Source: Anniella stebbinsi (lineage: Eukaryota; Chordata; Lepidosauria; Squamata; Anniellidae). Taken from it: a stretch of DNA of 64,000 bases. Positions 44,191-54,985 of the stretch are shown one piece after another. The translations under genes and the position numbers were made by a program. The notes under the pieces were generated by a model, which was not told the origin of the DNA, did not search any database, and saw only the letters and a program-made list of their open reading frames with translations. Each line of letters starts with the position of its first letter. The first letter of the stretch is position 1. The DNA is taken from positions 189,975,654 to 190,039,653 of the forward strand of contig JARDYH010000001.1 of the NCBI GenBank assembly GCA_029215795.1, given 5' to 3'.

Positions 44191-45747
44191 TTTTATGTCA
44201 ATGCTATAATGCTAAATATGGCAATCACAATGCAATTTCTAAAGCAAAGCCACATTTTGATTCATTCCTGCCAACTATTTGTTTCTCTGGGCTGGATACT
44301 CGATATATAGTTATATTTTGATGCTTAGTTGTGTTTATAAATAGATCTTTATATTAAATACATAATAAAATATTTGTGTGAATGCATTCTTGTTGAGAGC
44401 TAAATGTTACCGTTTCCAGCATTTTGGGGTCATGCCCGAATCATCTGGACTTATGCCCTTAACTGGCTCCAAGGAACTGCTATTAAACTATGCTTGTTGC
44501 TCTAAGTAGTGTAACTCTTAGCTCTGAATCCCATTGCCAAGGAGCTTTCTTAGGATAATATAGATTTGAGTTCATCATGTTTACTAGAAAAAGCAACCTT
44601 AAAAACATTGGCTGCAACCTTTTCTCAACAAATGTCCTTCCTTAGCCCCTGAATAGGTGACAAAGAAGAAGCTAAGCCAAAGGATCAGGGCAGGCCAATA
44701 CCAGAGAGTCATGGTGTCCATCAGCTGTCAGGGCCATCTGCAAATGCAGATGCTTGAGGAGAATCTGGGATCAAACAGGGTGAAGTGGTCCAAAAATAGG
44801 TACAGTCCAATAACAAAATTGTTATGCAAAACGGAGGTCAAACAGACTAAAGGAAAGACAGCTAGAGTTCCATGAGTGAGGTAACTGCTGAGATCCAGAG
44901 GTCTCAGCAGAGGAGAGCCATCAGTGTAAGAAGGAGGATGAAGGACTTATGTTGATCCAGCAACTAACAGACCTCAACTAACAGTGTGTGTAGTGTCTTC
45001 CAGATCCTGCCCAGGCCCAGCTGTAGCCAGTTAGCCAGCGTTCAATGCTCCCTACTCCTGGGGAACCCCTTGCTACCGAGGATACCTACTCAGAAGGAGC
45101 CTGATTTTTCTGGGCCTCTGTCAACAGGAGACTGCCTGTGTCTTCCCTGCCTGGGGCTGGGAGTCAGTTTGACCTCCCACTCTGACTCCGCAGGTGAATT
45201 GGGGATATCCTGCTTGGTCTAGCCTCTTAAGAGATGCTAGGCGGGTGCCTGGGGTAGTGCTGGACTTAACGTGCCCCATAGGTTCTTCAGAGGTTGTCAT
45301 TTCAGAGTCTTCATCTGAACTGAAATCGTGCCCCCTGATTAATTAAATGATTTGCTTTTTTGTTTTTAAATGGCAACAATATTTGGATACGAGAACTTAT
45401 AAAAACTGTGGGTAGATGACGCCATCTTAAAAGTGGCATTCCACCACCCTCCCATGCACCCAGCAATATGTCAGTGCATCATACCAGACCTTTTTCTTCA
45501 ATTGTAACAGCAAAGAAAGATGCATTGCCAGCTGAAGGAGGGAGAGAAGGCAGTGGGAAAAAATGAGGGAGAGAAGCTAGAGAAATGGACCCATCCTTGG
45601 CTCTAGCCCTAGTTCAGGAGCTGGAAGGAAAAGACTTTCTGCCTCCATGCTCATCCATTCCCTTGGACACCTCTTTCCCATGATCTTGGATAAAAGCCCT
45701 CCTGAAAGAACAGAGGAAGGATTTGCATGTTGTTGGTGTTTCCAAAT
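44191..45747. other. Intronic, no recognisable feature
   Basis: The moderately GC-rich part 44640-45300 could be a decayed repeat, but no ends or motifs support a call. Confidence 0.35.
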
Positions 45748-45935
45748 GCAGGAAGCTGCCTTATATCAAGTCAGGTGATTTGTCCTGCCAACCCAGTGTT
45801 GCCTACTTGGATTGGCAGTAATGCTCCAGAGTCTTAGGCAGACAGAGGACTTTCCCATCTTCACCTGCTGCGTGATTCCTTAACTGGAGATGCCAGGGAT
45901 TGAACCTGGAAGCTTATGGATGCTCTGCTTTTCGC
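45748..45935 (-). mobile_element. tRNA-derived SINE, antisense
   Basis: Starts AGGAAGCTGCCTTATATCAA and ends with a reversed B box (CCAGGGATTGAACCTGG) and a reversed A-box region (ATGGATGCTCTGC). Same family as 57971-58163. The central part is diverged. Confidence 0.7.
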
Positions 45936-46478
45936 TTCCCCTGCTTTCAGTGTCCTTGGGCCCCAACTTCAGTTTGTATTTGAATTTCCTGTGTCTCATT
46001 TGGCTCTGGATGGTTTCCTGAATGGGATGCAGGTTTTCCTAAGGCAGTCCAAGTCACTATTAGATATCCTTCTCCTGCATCTTTCCTTGTTAAGTTATTT
46101 ATGTTTGGTTTCTTGTTCTTGCACGAGCTTATAGCTTGACTTCAGCTGAAGGATGAACCAACACATCCTTCAAAATAGGGGCCAAAGTAGCTCTGGCAAC
46201 CAGTAAGATACTGTCCCTTTTCCACTTTTGGCAATGGCATAATAGCAAACCATCCAACGGGGACAGTCTGTTTTTAGGTTTCAAGGAATCTCATCTCACT
46301 CACTTAACTCTGATCCTGGAAGAGTCTCATTGACAAGTAGAACTAGATAGTGGGGGCTGTTTAGAATCCTGGCTGAAATGCAGTAGTAAAATATACTACT
46401 CAATTTTTTGGGGGGGAAATATATTTCCAAAGCACTTTTAATAAAAGTCTTCCCGATTTGTTTTTCTCTCTTCTAATT
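45936..46478. other. Intronic, no recognisable feature
   Basis: Unique sequence before the TAA repeat. Confidence 0.4.
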
Positions 46479-46572
46479 TCTAATAATAATAATAATAATA
46501 ATAATAAGAACAACAATAATAATACGGACAGACACAATACAGCTGCAAAAATAATTCACCAACAACTGGCCA

Positions 46573-46586
46573 TCAAATTCAACCTT
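46573..46586 (+). repeat. L1 target-site duplication, left copy
   Basis: TCAAATTCAACC(TT), repeated at 54441-54454; the last two bases merge with the L1 poly-T. Confidence 0.9.
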
Positions 46587-46714
46587 TTTTTTTTTTTTTT
46601 TAGTATAATTTTTATTCATTTTTCAACAAAACAAACAAACATACACATGTTATATATAAACAAACTAACTCCCTCGACTACCCCCGTGCACCCCCCCCCG
46701 AGACCTACTCCCAT

Positions 46715-49700
46715 TCATTCATCTTCCTTCCAGAATTTTAATGATTCTTTTGAAGGCGAATGTCCCTTTCCCGATCTTAAAACATATTCCAAAAAGGGAT
46801 TCCATATATCTCCAAAATCACTCTTACTGGACATTCCCCTCATTATTTTCATTTTACATGTCAACATATCATTCAATGCTATATCCCAAATTTCTTTATA
46901 CAAATCTTCTATTTTATAACTTCGTTGCCCTTTCCAATTTTTAGCAATCATTATTCTGACGGGCGCCAGGAGGTTGTTTACCAATTCTCTATTAATTATA
47001 TGCTTATTACTAGGGATGTGCACTGACCCCCCGGATCGGATCAGATAGCGGATCGGAATCGGACCTGGGGGGTCGGATCGGATCGGATCGGATCGGAGGC
47101 TGGTCGGATCGGATCGGACCAGATGTCCGATCCGGATCGGACGCCATTTTGAATGCTTTTTCCCATAGCCAAGTATTGTTTTACAAAAACGCCTATAACT
47201 TTTTCATTTTTAAAGATAGAAGGATGAAACTTGGGCACATTGTAGACTGGTTAGGGGTAGTTATCTGTGAGAAATTTCAGAAAGATTGGTGCATGCATTT
47301 TGTGGCAATTAATTTTTTAATAAATACCCAGGAATGCCTATAACTTTGTCATTTTTAAAGTTACACACATGAAACTTTGCCACATTGTAGGGGGTACCTT
47401 GGGACCTATGTGTGTGAAATTTCAGAAACGTAGGTGCTTGTCTTGTGTGGCAATTAATTTTTAGAAAAATGGGTAGTAGTGGGGTAAATACAGTTACGCC
47501 TCCCATTTTTTTATTTTTGAAGATACAAACAGGAAACTTGGGCACATTACAGGTACCACTTGCCTTGATATGTGTGTGAAATTTCAGAAACATTGGAGCT
47601 TTCCTTGTGTGGCAATTAATTTTTGAAACAATGAGGAAAGAAACACCTATAACTTTGTCATTTTTAAAGTTACACACATGAAACTTTGCCACATTGTAGG
47701 TGGTACCTTGGGACCCATGTGTGTGAAATTTCGGAAACGTAGGTGCTTGCCTTGTGTGGCAATTAATTTTTTAATAAATACCCAGGAATGCCTATAACTT
47801 TGTCATTTTTAAAGTTACACACATGAAACTTTGCCACATTGTAGGCGGTACCTTGGGACCTATGTGTGTGAAATTTCGGAAACGTAGGTGCTTGCCTTGT
47901 GTGGCAATTAATTTTAGAAAAATGGGTAGTGGTGGGGTAAATACAGTTACGCCTCCCACTTTTTTATTTTTGAAGATACAAACAGGAAACATGGGCACAT
48001 TACAGGTACCACTTGGCTTGATATGTGTGTAAAATTTCAGACAGCTGGGTCCAGGCATGTGGTGGCAAGGTATTTTTGAAACAATGAGGAAAGAAACGCC
48101 TATAACTTTTTTATTTTAAAAGTTAGAAGTCTGAACATTGCTCACTTTGTAGATGGGTTAGGGGTAGATATGTGTCAGAAATTTCAGAATTATAGGTCCA
48201 GGCATTTGATGGCTATGGAATTTTTAAATTACATGTTTCAAAAAAATTTCTACAGAGGCCAGGTCTTCCCCTCCCGCTTCCCGCGAAGAAAAGGAAACAC
48301 TCTCTCGTCTCGATCCCTTTGATCCTTGCTAGTAGTATCCATTACAGGGCTCGTGTTTCCTTTCCTACTTTCACTTTTCAAGCAGAACGGCTGAGCCTAG
48401 CTGAGTTTTGCAGCCATGCGTGCAAGGAAGGATCACTCTGGTCTCGATCCCTTTGATCCTTGGTAGTATCCATTACAGGGCTCGTGTCTGCTTGAGTACA
48501 AAGTGAAAGGTCCCAAGGTACCGCCTACAATGTGGCAAAGTTTCATGTGTGTAACTTTAAAAATGACAAAGTTATAGGCATTCCTGGGTATTTATTAAAA
48601 AATTAATTGCCACACAAGGCAAGCACCTACGTTTCTGAAATTTCACACACATAGGTCCCAAGGTACCCCCTACAATGTGGCAAAGTTTCATGTGTGTAAC
48701 TTTAAAAATGACAAAGTTATAGGCATTCCTGGGTATTTATTAAAAAATTAATTGCCACAAAATGCATGCACCAATCTTTCTGAAATTTCTCACAGATAAC
48801 TACCCCTAACCAGTCTACAATGTGCCCAAGTTTCATCCTTCTATCTTTAAAAATGAAAAAGTTATAGGCGTTTTTGTAAAACAATACTTGGCTATGGGAA
48901 AAAGCATTCAAAATGGCGTCCGATCCGGATCGGACCTCATCGGATCGGATCGGATCGGAGGTTGTCCGGATCGGATCGGATCGGATTTTCCCGATTTTGG
49001 GTCGGATCGGATTCGGATCGTGGATCGGATCCGATCCGAACACCCCTACTTATTACTGCTATCCCATATTGCTAGTAGAGCTAGCTTTGGGTTTAATTCC
49101 AATTTACTTCCAATTATATCACTTATTTCTTTAAAAACCTTTTCCCAGAATTTTTGTATTTGTTCACAGCTCCACCACATATGAAAATAGGTCCCAACCT
49201 CCTGACATCCCCTCCAACAATTCTTAGACACTTTTTTATCAATCTGATGAAATCTTACAGGTGTTAGATACCATCTCCAAACTGTCTTATAATAATTCTC
49301 CTTAATTCTAATCGACAATAATTTCAACATTCTTACATTCCACATCCTCCCCCAATTATCTTCATTAATTTTTTCCCTAATATCTACTTCCCATACCTCT
49401 TTTATAACATTAAGTGAGTCCTGAAATTCCCCCTCTATTAAAATTTTATATATCTCGCTAGTGAGTCGTTTTTTAGCTCTGGCTTCATCTTTTTTTTCTA
49501 TTTGTTCAATTAAATCTTCAAATCTGGTATTATTTCTACATTTCTTATTTTTTTCCCTCCATTCCTCTGTCCATTTTACCAGTTGCAGTGACTTAAACCA
49601 CACTATCTTCTGTCCTTTAAACAACTCTTTAATGTGCTCACTATCTTTCATCTTTCCCATCCAATTCCTTAGCTTAAGAATATCTTGTTCTTTCAGTCTC

Positions 49701-52603
49701 ACTTCCATCTCTGATTTTAATGCTCTTGGGAAGTTTCCCACTACCACAACTGGGGCTAGCGGAGAATCTTCTGGTATCAACTTCCCCCTATACTTCTTCC
49801 ATATCGATATTATATTTTCCAATAATGGGTTGTCCAGTACCTTCCATTCTTTCTTCTGCATTTTGGTAAAAAATATATTTCGCAATTTACATTCTATCTC
49901 TACTGTTTGCGATTCCAGCCAATCCATATCTTGCTCCCCTAAAATAGCATGAATAACATATCTTAACTGATTAGCAATATAATAATTCTTAATATTAGGA
50001 AGTCCTAAACCTCCTTTCTTTTGAGTCTTATACCATAACCCCTTATTTATCCTAGCTCTTTTATCCCCATTACAATATGCATTAATCATATTTTGCCAAT
50101 TTTTAAGCTCAGCTGCTGAAATTCTAATAGGTAGCATTCTAAACAAAAAATTAACCTTAGGTAATATCTTCATTTTAATAACCGCTATTCTACCAAACCA
50201 AGAATGTTTTAATTTTCTATAAATCTGTAATTTCTCCCCTACCTCTTTTCTTAAGCTTACAAAATTAAGTTCCTCTATTCTTTCTAATTCTTTATCTATA
50301 TTAACTCCTAAATATCGTATTATATTTTTATATCTTAATCCTAACTTAGCTTTACATTTCTCCATCTCTTCCTTGTTATAATTATACAACATCATTTCAG
50401 ACTTCCCCCAGTTAACTTGTAATCCTGTAATTTCCCCAAATTCCCTCACATGTTTCTGAATCATCTCCCCACTTTCTAGGGGATCTTCTATTGTCAATAA
50501 CGTATCATCCGCAAACATATTTACTTTAATCTTATTTTTTCCCCCTATCCCCTTTAATATTTCATCTTCCCTAATTACATTTGCTAAAATTTCTATAACT
50601 ATTGCAAATAAAATCGGTGAAAGTGGACATCCTTGCCTAGTTCCTCGGGCTAGTATTATTTGTTGCGTTAACCCATCATTAACCATTATTTCCGCTTTAT
50701 TATTTTTATACATCTGATTTATCACTCCCATAAATTTATGTCCAAACCCAAATGTTTTTAATATTATTTTTAACGCTGGCCATTCCACGCAATCAAAGGC
50801 TTTGAAAATATCTAAAGCTAATAATCCTGCTTTTAAGTTTCTTTTTTTTATAATATTTATTATATTTATAACTCTCCCAATTAAATTCGGCATTTTCCTA
50901 CCTAAAATAAATCCGCATTGATCATTTTTAATATATTTAAATATAAATGTACCCATTCTTTTAGCCATAATTGCTGAAAATATTTTTGCATCCTGATTTA
51001 TTAAAGATATTGGTCTATATGACGCTGGATCTGTCAAGTCCTTACCTGGCTTCTGTATTAATACTACCAGGGACTGGTCCCACGATGGCGGGGTCATTCC
51101 TCCTTCTATTATATTATTGAATAATTTTTTTAATCTTGGTATTAAAATATCTTTAAATATTTTATAAAATTCCGGCCCCAGACCATCAATCCCCGGAGAC
51201 TTACCTCCTTTTAGTTTTCCAATAATTCCCTCAATTTCTTTGTCAGTAACCAAGGCTTCCATACACTCCCTATCTTGATCATCCAGTCTTATTTTCCAAT
51301 TCCTTTCTACATATTCCCGAATCTTCTCTTGTGAAAGCGCCTCTGAAGTATATAAATCTTTATAAAATTCCTGAAAAATCCTTAATTTATCTTTCATTAC
51401 ATTACATCTATTCCCTAACTTATCTCTTATTGTCCCTATCATATTCTTAGCCTTCTCTGACTGCGTGGATCTAGCCAGCAATCTGGAATTTCTATTACTA
51501 AATTCAAAAAAATCTCTCTTTAAATATAATAAATTCTTTTGGACCTGTTCTATTTCTTCTTTCTCCAATTCCTTTTTTTTAGCCTGAATTAGGGCATATA
51601 ATCGCTTATCTTTTGACTGTCTCAGTCTCTCCTCTAGACTCCTTATCTCTTCTTCAACCTTTTTATTAAGTACTTCCTGTTGCTTTTTAAGTGTGGACAT
51701 TTCCCTAATACAGATCCCTCTTATTACTGCTTTCATCGTATCCCATAATAATCCTTGCGAATTAACTCCTTTTTCATTTAACTGCCATATTTCCTGCAAT
51801 TCCTTTTTTAATTTATCAACTATGTTTTTATTTTTAAAAATTCTTCCGTCCATTCTCCATCTCTTTGCTTGTTTATAATCCTTCTTTAACTTAATATCCA
51901 TCATCATTAAAGCATGGTCTGTGATCTTTATTACTCCAATATCACAATCTATTAATTTAGGTACCATATTCTTTGATATAAAAATATAATCAATCCTTGA
52001 ATAGCTCTTAAATCTAGGTGAGTAAAATGTATATTTTCTTTCTTGCCCTTTTACAACTCTCCATACATCCATTAATTCTTTCCTCTCCATTAATTTAGCT
52101 AATTCTGTCTTACCCTCTCCTCTACTATCTCTTATTATATTATCTCTATCTTTCCCTTTATCTAGTACCATATTAAAATCTCCAGCCATCACAATATTCT
52201 TTTTCCCTAAATCTCCCACCATATTAAATACTTCTTTAATAAAATCAATTTGTTTCCCATTTGGAGCATAGACATTTATCAGCACAAATTCTTCCTCTTC
52301 CAACGTACAGTGAATTATAAGGATCCTTCCATTCTTATCTTTCTTTATATTTTGAATATTAACACCACATTTCTTCGATATTATTATTGCCACACCTCTT
52401 GCTTTAGAAGTACCAAATGACTTTTCATAAACTCCAACTTCCCTCATTCTTAACTCATTAGCCCCCTCCTTTATCTGATGGGTTTCCTGTAAAAAGATTA
52501 TATCTATTTTTTTTCTTTTCAACAATGTTTCAATTCGTCGTCTTTTAACCACCGTTCCTAGCCCCTTAACATTTAGAGTTGCACATCTCAATCTATTCTC
52601 CAT
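46715..52603 (-). CDS. L1 ORF2 (endonuclease-reverse transcriptase), split by hAT
   Basis: 1185 codons are open from ATG at 52603 to the hAT edge. The remaining 95 codons (HIINRELV to KEDE) follow on the other side (46715-47002), so the pre-insertion protein was about 1280 residues, the normal L1 length. Endonuclease residues are present: N11, E40 (FLQETH), D142/N144 (GDFN), D205 (SRIDYIF), D229/H230 (TDHA). Reverse transcriptase: D598 (LALDIFKAFD), GTRQGCPLSP at 654-663, FADD with D699/D700. The C-terminal Cys motif (CWRGC ... HMWWSC) lies just before the break. The hAT end supplies an in-frame TAG directly after codon 1185. No other stop or frameshift is seen. Confidence 0.93.
47126..47462 (+). 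repeat. hAT internal inverted repeat, left arm
   Basis: Reverse-complementary to 48598-48934 almost base for base over 337 bp; starts TCCGATCCGGATCGGACGCC. Confidence 0.9.
47335..48245 (+). repeat. 455-bp tandem repeat of three related monomers
   Basis: GCCTATAACTTTGTCATTTT starts at about 47335, 47646 and 47789. GATACAAACAGGAAAC blocks lie near 47520 and 47976, 456 bp apart. Each 455-bp unit holds three ~150-bp variants sharing ATTTTT(A/G)AAG, GGCACATT and GTGAAATTTC(A/G)GAAA. Confidence 0.8.
48598..48934 (-). repeat. hAT internal inverted repeat, right arm
   Basis: Mirror of 47126-47462. A further inverted monomer lies inside it at about 48510-48597. Confidence 0.9.
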
Positions 52604-52833
52604 TTCTTACTTCCAGCCACATCATTAAATTGGTCTCGGTCAGTGATACACATACCCCCCCTTCCCCCCCCCACACCCATTTTTACCCCCCTCCTCACCA
52701 GTCATCTGGGCTCTGGTCCCAATTATTTTAGAACTCTTCAGGGGGGGGGGACACGGCCCAACCCACAGAGCAAAGTCCGATCCTCCCCTCCTTTTTTTTT
52801 TTTTTTTTTTTTTTCTTTCCCCTCTAATCCCTT
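52604..52833 (-). other. L1 inter-ORF spacer
   Basis: About 230 bp containing a long A run on the coding strand (T run at 52788-52814) and a short G run. Such a long gap suggests ORF2 is reached by internal initiation or reinitiation (inference). Confidence 0.6.
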
Positions 52834-53628
52834 TCATTGACTGGAACCTCCAACCGCTCCTTCTAGTTGATCTCTGGAACCTCCAACTGCTCCTTCCACT
52901 TGGACTATTTCTCCCAGATCCTTGGCATCAATTATGCCCAGCTTCTCCAACAACTCGATTCCCTGCTCGCACGATGTTATTCTTTCTTGCTTCCCTTGCC
53001 AGAAGAATCTCAAAAATACTGGGTATCCCCAGTTGTAGGTTATCGATTTCTTCCTCAATGCTGCTGTACAAATTTTGACACTCTTCCTCCACTGGACAGT
53101 GTGCGCCGATAAATCCTGATAAATTTCTATTGCTGTTGCTTGAATCTTTGGTTGAGCTTGTCGTCTGATTGCCTGCATAAATTTTTCTTTTTTATAATAA
53201 TTTGCAAATTTAACAATTATGTCCCTTGGAAGCACTCCTTTACGCTTAGAACCAACTCTATGCGCCCGTTCAAGATCAGCTTCCTCCCAGGCCTCATCTG
53301 GAAGTTGTTCTCTTATCCATGTCAAAATAGTATCTCTTAAATCTTTTAAAGTCTCTCCTTCTTGTTCTGGGTATTTTCTAATGCGAATATTAGCCCGTTT
53401 GTCTCGATCCTCCATAGCGATAAGGCGTAGTTCATGTTGAGAGAGCTGGACTTCCTGTTTCTTACAAACTCCCTCCAGAGCTTTAGTATCTGCCTGGAGC
53501 ACTCCAACATCCATCACCACTTGCTTTAAACCCTCCATGAGTTCGGTCTGCGTATCTGAAATGCGCTTCGCCAAACGTTGTTCCAATCCAATAAGCATGT
53601 TTTTTATGTCATCCTTTAATTCATCCAT
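52834..53628 (-). CDS. L1 ORF1 (RNA-binding protein)
   Basis: 264 codons from MDELKDDIKNML. Residues 1-70 look like a coiled coil (regular hydrophobic/charged spacing, LEQRLAKRISDTQTELMEGL). About residues 78-90 (RANIRIRKYPEQEGE) begin the RRM, and about 165-225 (IEIYQDLSAHTVQWRKSVK) resemble the C-terminal domain. ORF1 trimers package L1 RNA. The frame is open about 25 codons further upstream (SPVKGSVSSEP). An ATG at 53731-53729 (MPDKQTGKK) would join it only if the A7 run at 53704-53710 had six A's, so the true start is uncertain and a one-base frameshift is possible. The C-terminus carries a doubled EGAVGGS motif. Confidence 0.85.
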   Translation of the reverse strand: MDELKDDIKNMLIGLEQRLAKRISDTQTELMEGLKQVVMDVGVLQADTKALEGVCKKQEVQLSQHELRLIAMEDRDKRANIRIRKYPEQEGETLKDLRDTILTWIREQLPDEAWEEADLERAHRVGSKRKGVLPRDIIVKFANYYKKEKFMQAIRRQAQPKIQATAIEIYQDLSAHTVQWRKSVKICTAALRKKSITYNWGYPVFLRFFWQGKQERITSCEQGIELLEKLGIIDAKDLGEIVQVEGAVGGSRDQLEGAVGGSSQ

Positions 53629-54440
53629 TGGGTCTGGCTGCCCTCCTCTGGGTATCTTCGGAATTGCAGCTGGCTCTGAAGAAACAGAGCCCTTAACGGG
53701 AGATTTTTTTCCCAGTCTGCTTGTCCGGCATTTCCACTCGGGTCAGCCTATGCCACAATCGATCTGATCCTCTCTCTCTTACAGGTCTTACCCAGGCGGG
53801 GGTGGGAATAGAGGGCTTCTGCCGTCTCTGCTTCTTCATAAAATTCCCTCCTCCCTCTTCTGCCTGGAGGCCTCTCACTTATGTCTCTACGTTGCAGCCA
53901 ATACTTCAGTTCACTGGGAGTTAACTTAACTTCTTCTCAAACTCCCTCCAAGTGTGCCATAAACAGGCTATCTGCCGATTATAGTCCATAAATCAATCCA
54001 CTAATGGCGTCTCGCTCCTTAGACCCCTTTTGCATCCAGCCGGAACAAAGGGAACAGCCGGAACAGCCAACAATCAGCAATTTCTTGCTACTCTCAAATC
54101 CCCCTTCAAAGATTGTTCACTTCCAGTCTATATATAATGCCTGTTAATCCTTTAAGTCAAGCAAGCTGTGTTATTATAAGTCCATAAATTACCTCATTAA
54201 TGGCGACTCTCCTTCTCCGTAATCACGTAGTCACTTTCACTTTTACTGCAGCAATCAGTAAACAACCTCCGGCCAGCTCTCGCTCGTTTCCAGATCGCCT
54301 TCAGCAATTATTCAGTTCCAGACAATATTTCATGCCTTTTATTAGTCTTTACGATAAGGAATTAGTGCTTAATTCATAGCTTTTTTAAGGAGGACAGAAG
54401 ATCTGCGACTTTACCCTGACTCGATCATAGCCACGCCCCC
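53629..54440 (-). promoter_or_regulatory. L1 5' UTR
   Basis: About 810 bp between the conserved G-rich start (GGGGGCGTGGC) and ORF1. An internal pol II promoter is expected here for a full-length L1. No tandem monomers were seen. Confidence 0.65.
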
Positions 54441-54985
54441 TCAAATTCAACCTTATCAAACAACCTACACCACACTATACATATTCACCCGAAACAATCT
54501 TGGAAAATGCAGATCATAAAATATACTGGAACAGAACAATTCATACAGGCAAGACAATACCTTGTGACTGACCAGACATAACGTTCATAGATAAAAAAGA
54601 AAAACACACATACCTCATCGACATAGCAATACCAAATGACAAAAATGTTGTTGAAAGGGAAGAAGAAACGAGAGACAAATATACACCACTGGCCATGGAA
54701 GTCAAAGAACTATGGCAACAGGAAAAGGTCACAATAATTCCATTAGTCACACCAGTCACCGGCATCGCATCAAAAAACTATACACAAAACCTCCAGAAAC
54801 TGGGCCTACCAGAATACATCCACACCAACATCCAGAAAGCAGTCATAATTAAAACATGCTCAATCGTCAGGAAATTCCTGAATCAATAAAAGACAGCATG
54901 ACTTGGCAAAGCCCGTCATGTCCATCTAGAAAAATCGCCATGAGAGAGAAACAGATAAATAATAATAATATAATAGATTACATAA

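Larger units (their letters stand above)
47011..49048. mobile_element. Non-autonomous hAT-like element inside L1 ORF2
   Basis: 2038 bp with ends TAGGGATGTGCAC / (reverse) TAGGGGTGTTCGG and identical 8-bp flanks CTTATTAC (47003-47010, 49049-49056), which fit the hAT preference nTnnnnAn. Subterminal 47029-47125 and 48935-49040 are arrays of ATCGG/GGATC. Arms 47126-47462 and 48598-48934 are reverse complements with about one mismatch. The middle holds a 455-bp tandem repeat (47335-47788 and 47789-48244), each unit made of three ~150-bp monomers. No transposase frame exists, so movement needed an enzyme in trans. A doubled segment (TCTCGATCCCTTTGATCCTT) is at about 48309 and 48440. Confidence 0.92.
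46585..54440 (-). mobile_element. L1 LINE, essentially full length, with hAT inserted
   Basis: On the minus strand the element starts with GGGGGCGTGGCTATGATCG (54440 downwards). It has ~0.8 kb 5' UTR, ORF1, a 230-bp spacer with a long A run, ORF2, a short 3' UTR with a G-rich tract, and a 17-base poly-A (T run 46585-46601). Without the 2038-bp hAT and its duplicated 8 bp it is about 5.8 kb. The 14-bp flanking duplication, full length and open ORF2 all indicate a recent insertion. Confidence 0.93.
46521..54889 (+). pseudogene. R4/Dong endonuclease domain, interrupted by L1
   Basis: Left coding piece 46521-46586 (DRHNTAAKIIHQQLAIKFN). The right piece continues in the identical codon phase from 54449 (IKQPTPHYTYSPETILENAD) to a stop at 54887-54889. 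The restriction-like endonuclease core is visible as PDITFID followed by YLIDIAIPND, then LWQQEKVTIIPLV and KLGLPEYIHTNIQKAVI. There is one premature stop, TGA at 54569-54571, directly before PD; a CGA-to-TGA CpG change would explain it, since Arg is usual there. Apart from that stop and the L1, the frame is preserved. Alternatives are another REL-endonuclease clade such as Rex6. Confidence 0.75.
46479..54985 (+). mobile_element. R4/Dong-type non-LTR retrotransposon, split by an L1
   Basis: The 5'-truncated element begins after a TAA/AAT repeat (46480-46524). Its left piece ends at 46584; the right piece resumes after the L1 at 54441 and ends with ATAAATAATAATAATATAAT at about 54950-54975. 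Location between TAA repeats and a C-terminal restriction-like endonuclease point to the R4/Dong clade, whose known Dong member inserts into TAA repeats. Only the C-terminal ~180 codons and the short 3' UTR are present. Confidence 0.75.

Noticed and set aside
44640..45300. GC-richer block considered as a solo LTR
   Set aside because: No TG...CA ends, target duplication or poly-A signal in the right places could be found.
47029..47125. Arg-Ser-Asp-Pro repeat frames (IRSDPIRSD type)
   Set aside because: Direct translation of the ATCGG/GGATC array at the hAT ends; present in mirror form at the other end.
47149..48058. Recurrent peptides such as MKLCHIVGGTLG in the hAT interior, resembling a repeat protein
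   Set aside because: They come from ~150-bp tandem monomers, occur on both strands through the inverted arms, and are broken by stops between monomers.
47335..48245. Regularly spaced repeats considered as a CRISPR-like array
   Set aside because: Units are ~150 bp, diverged from each other with no unique spacers, and sit inside a eukaryotic transposon.
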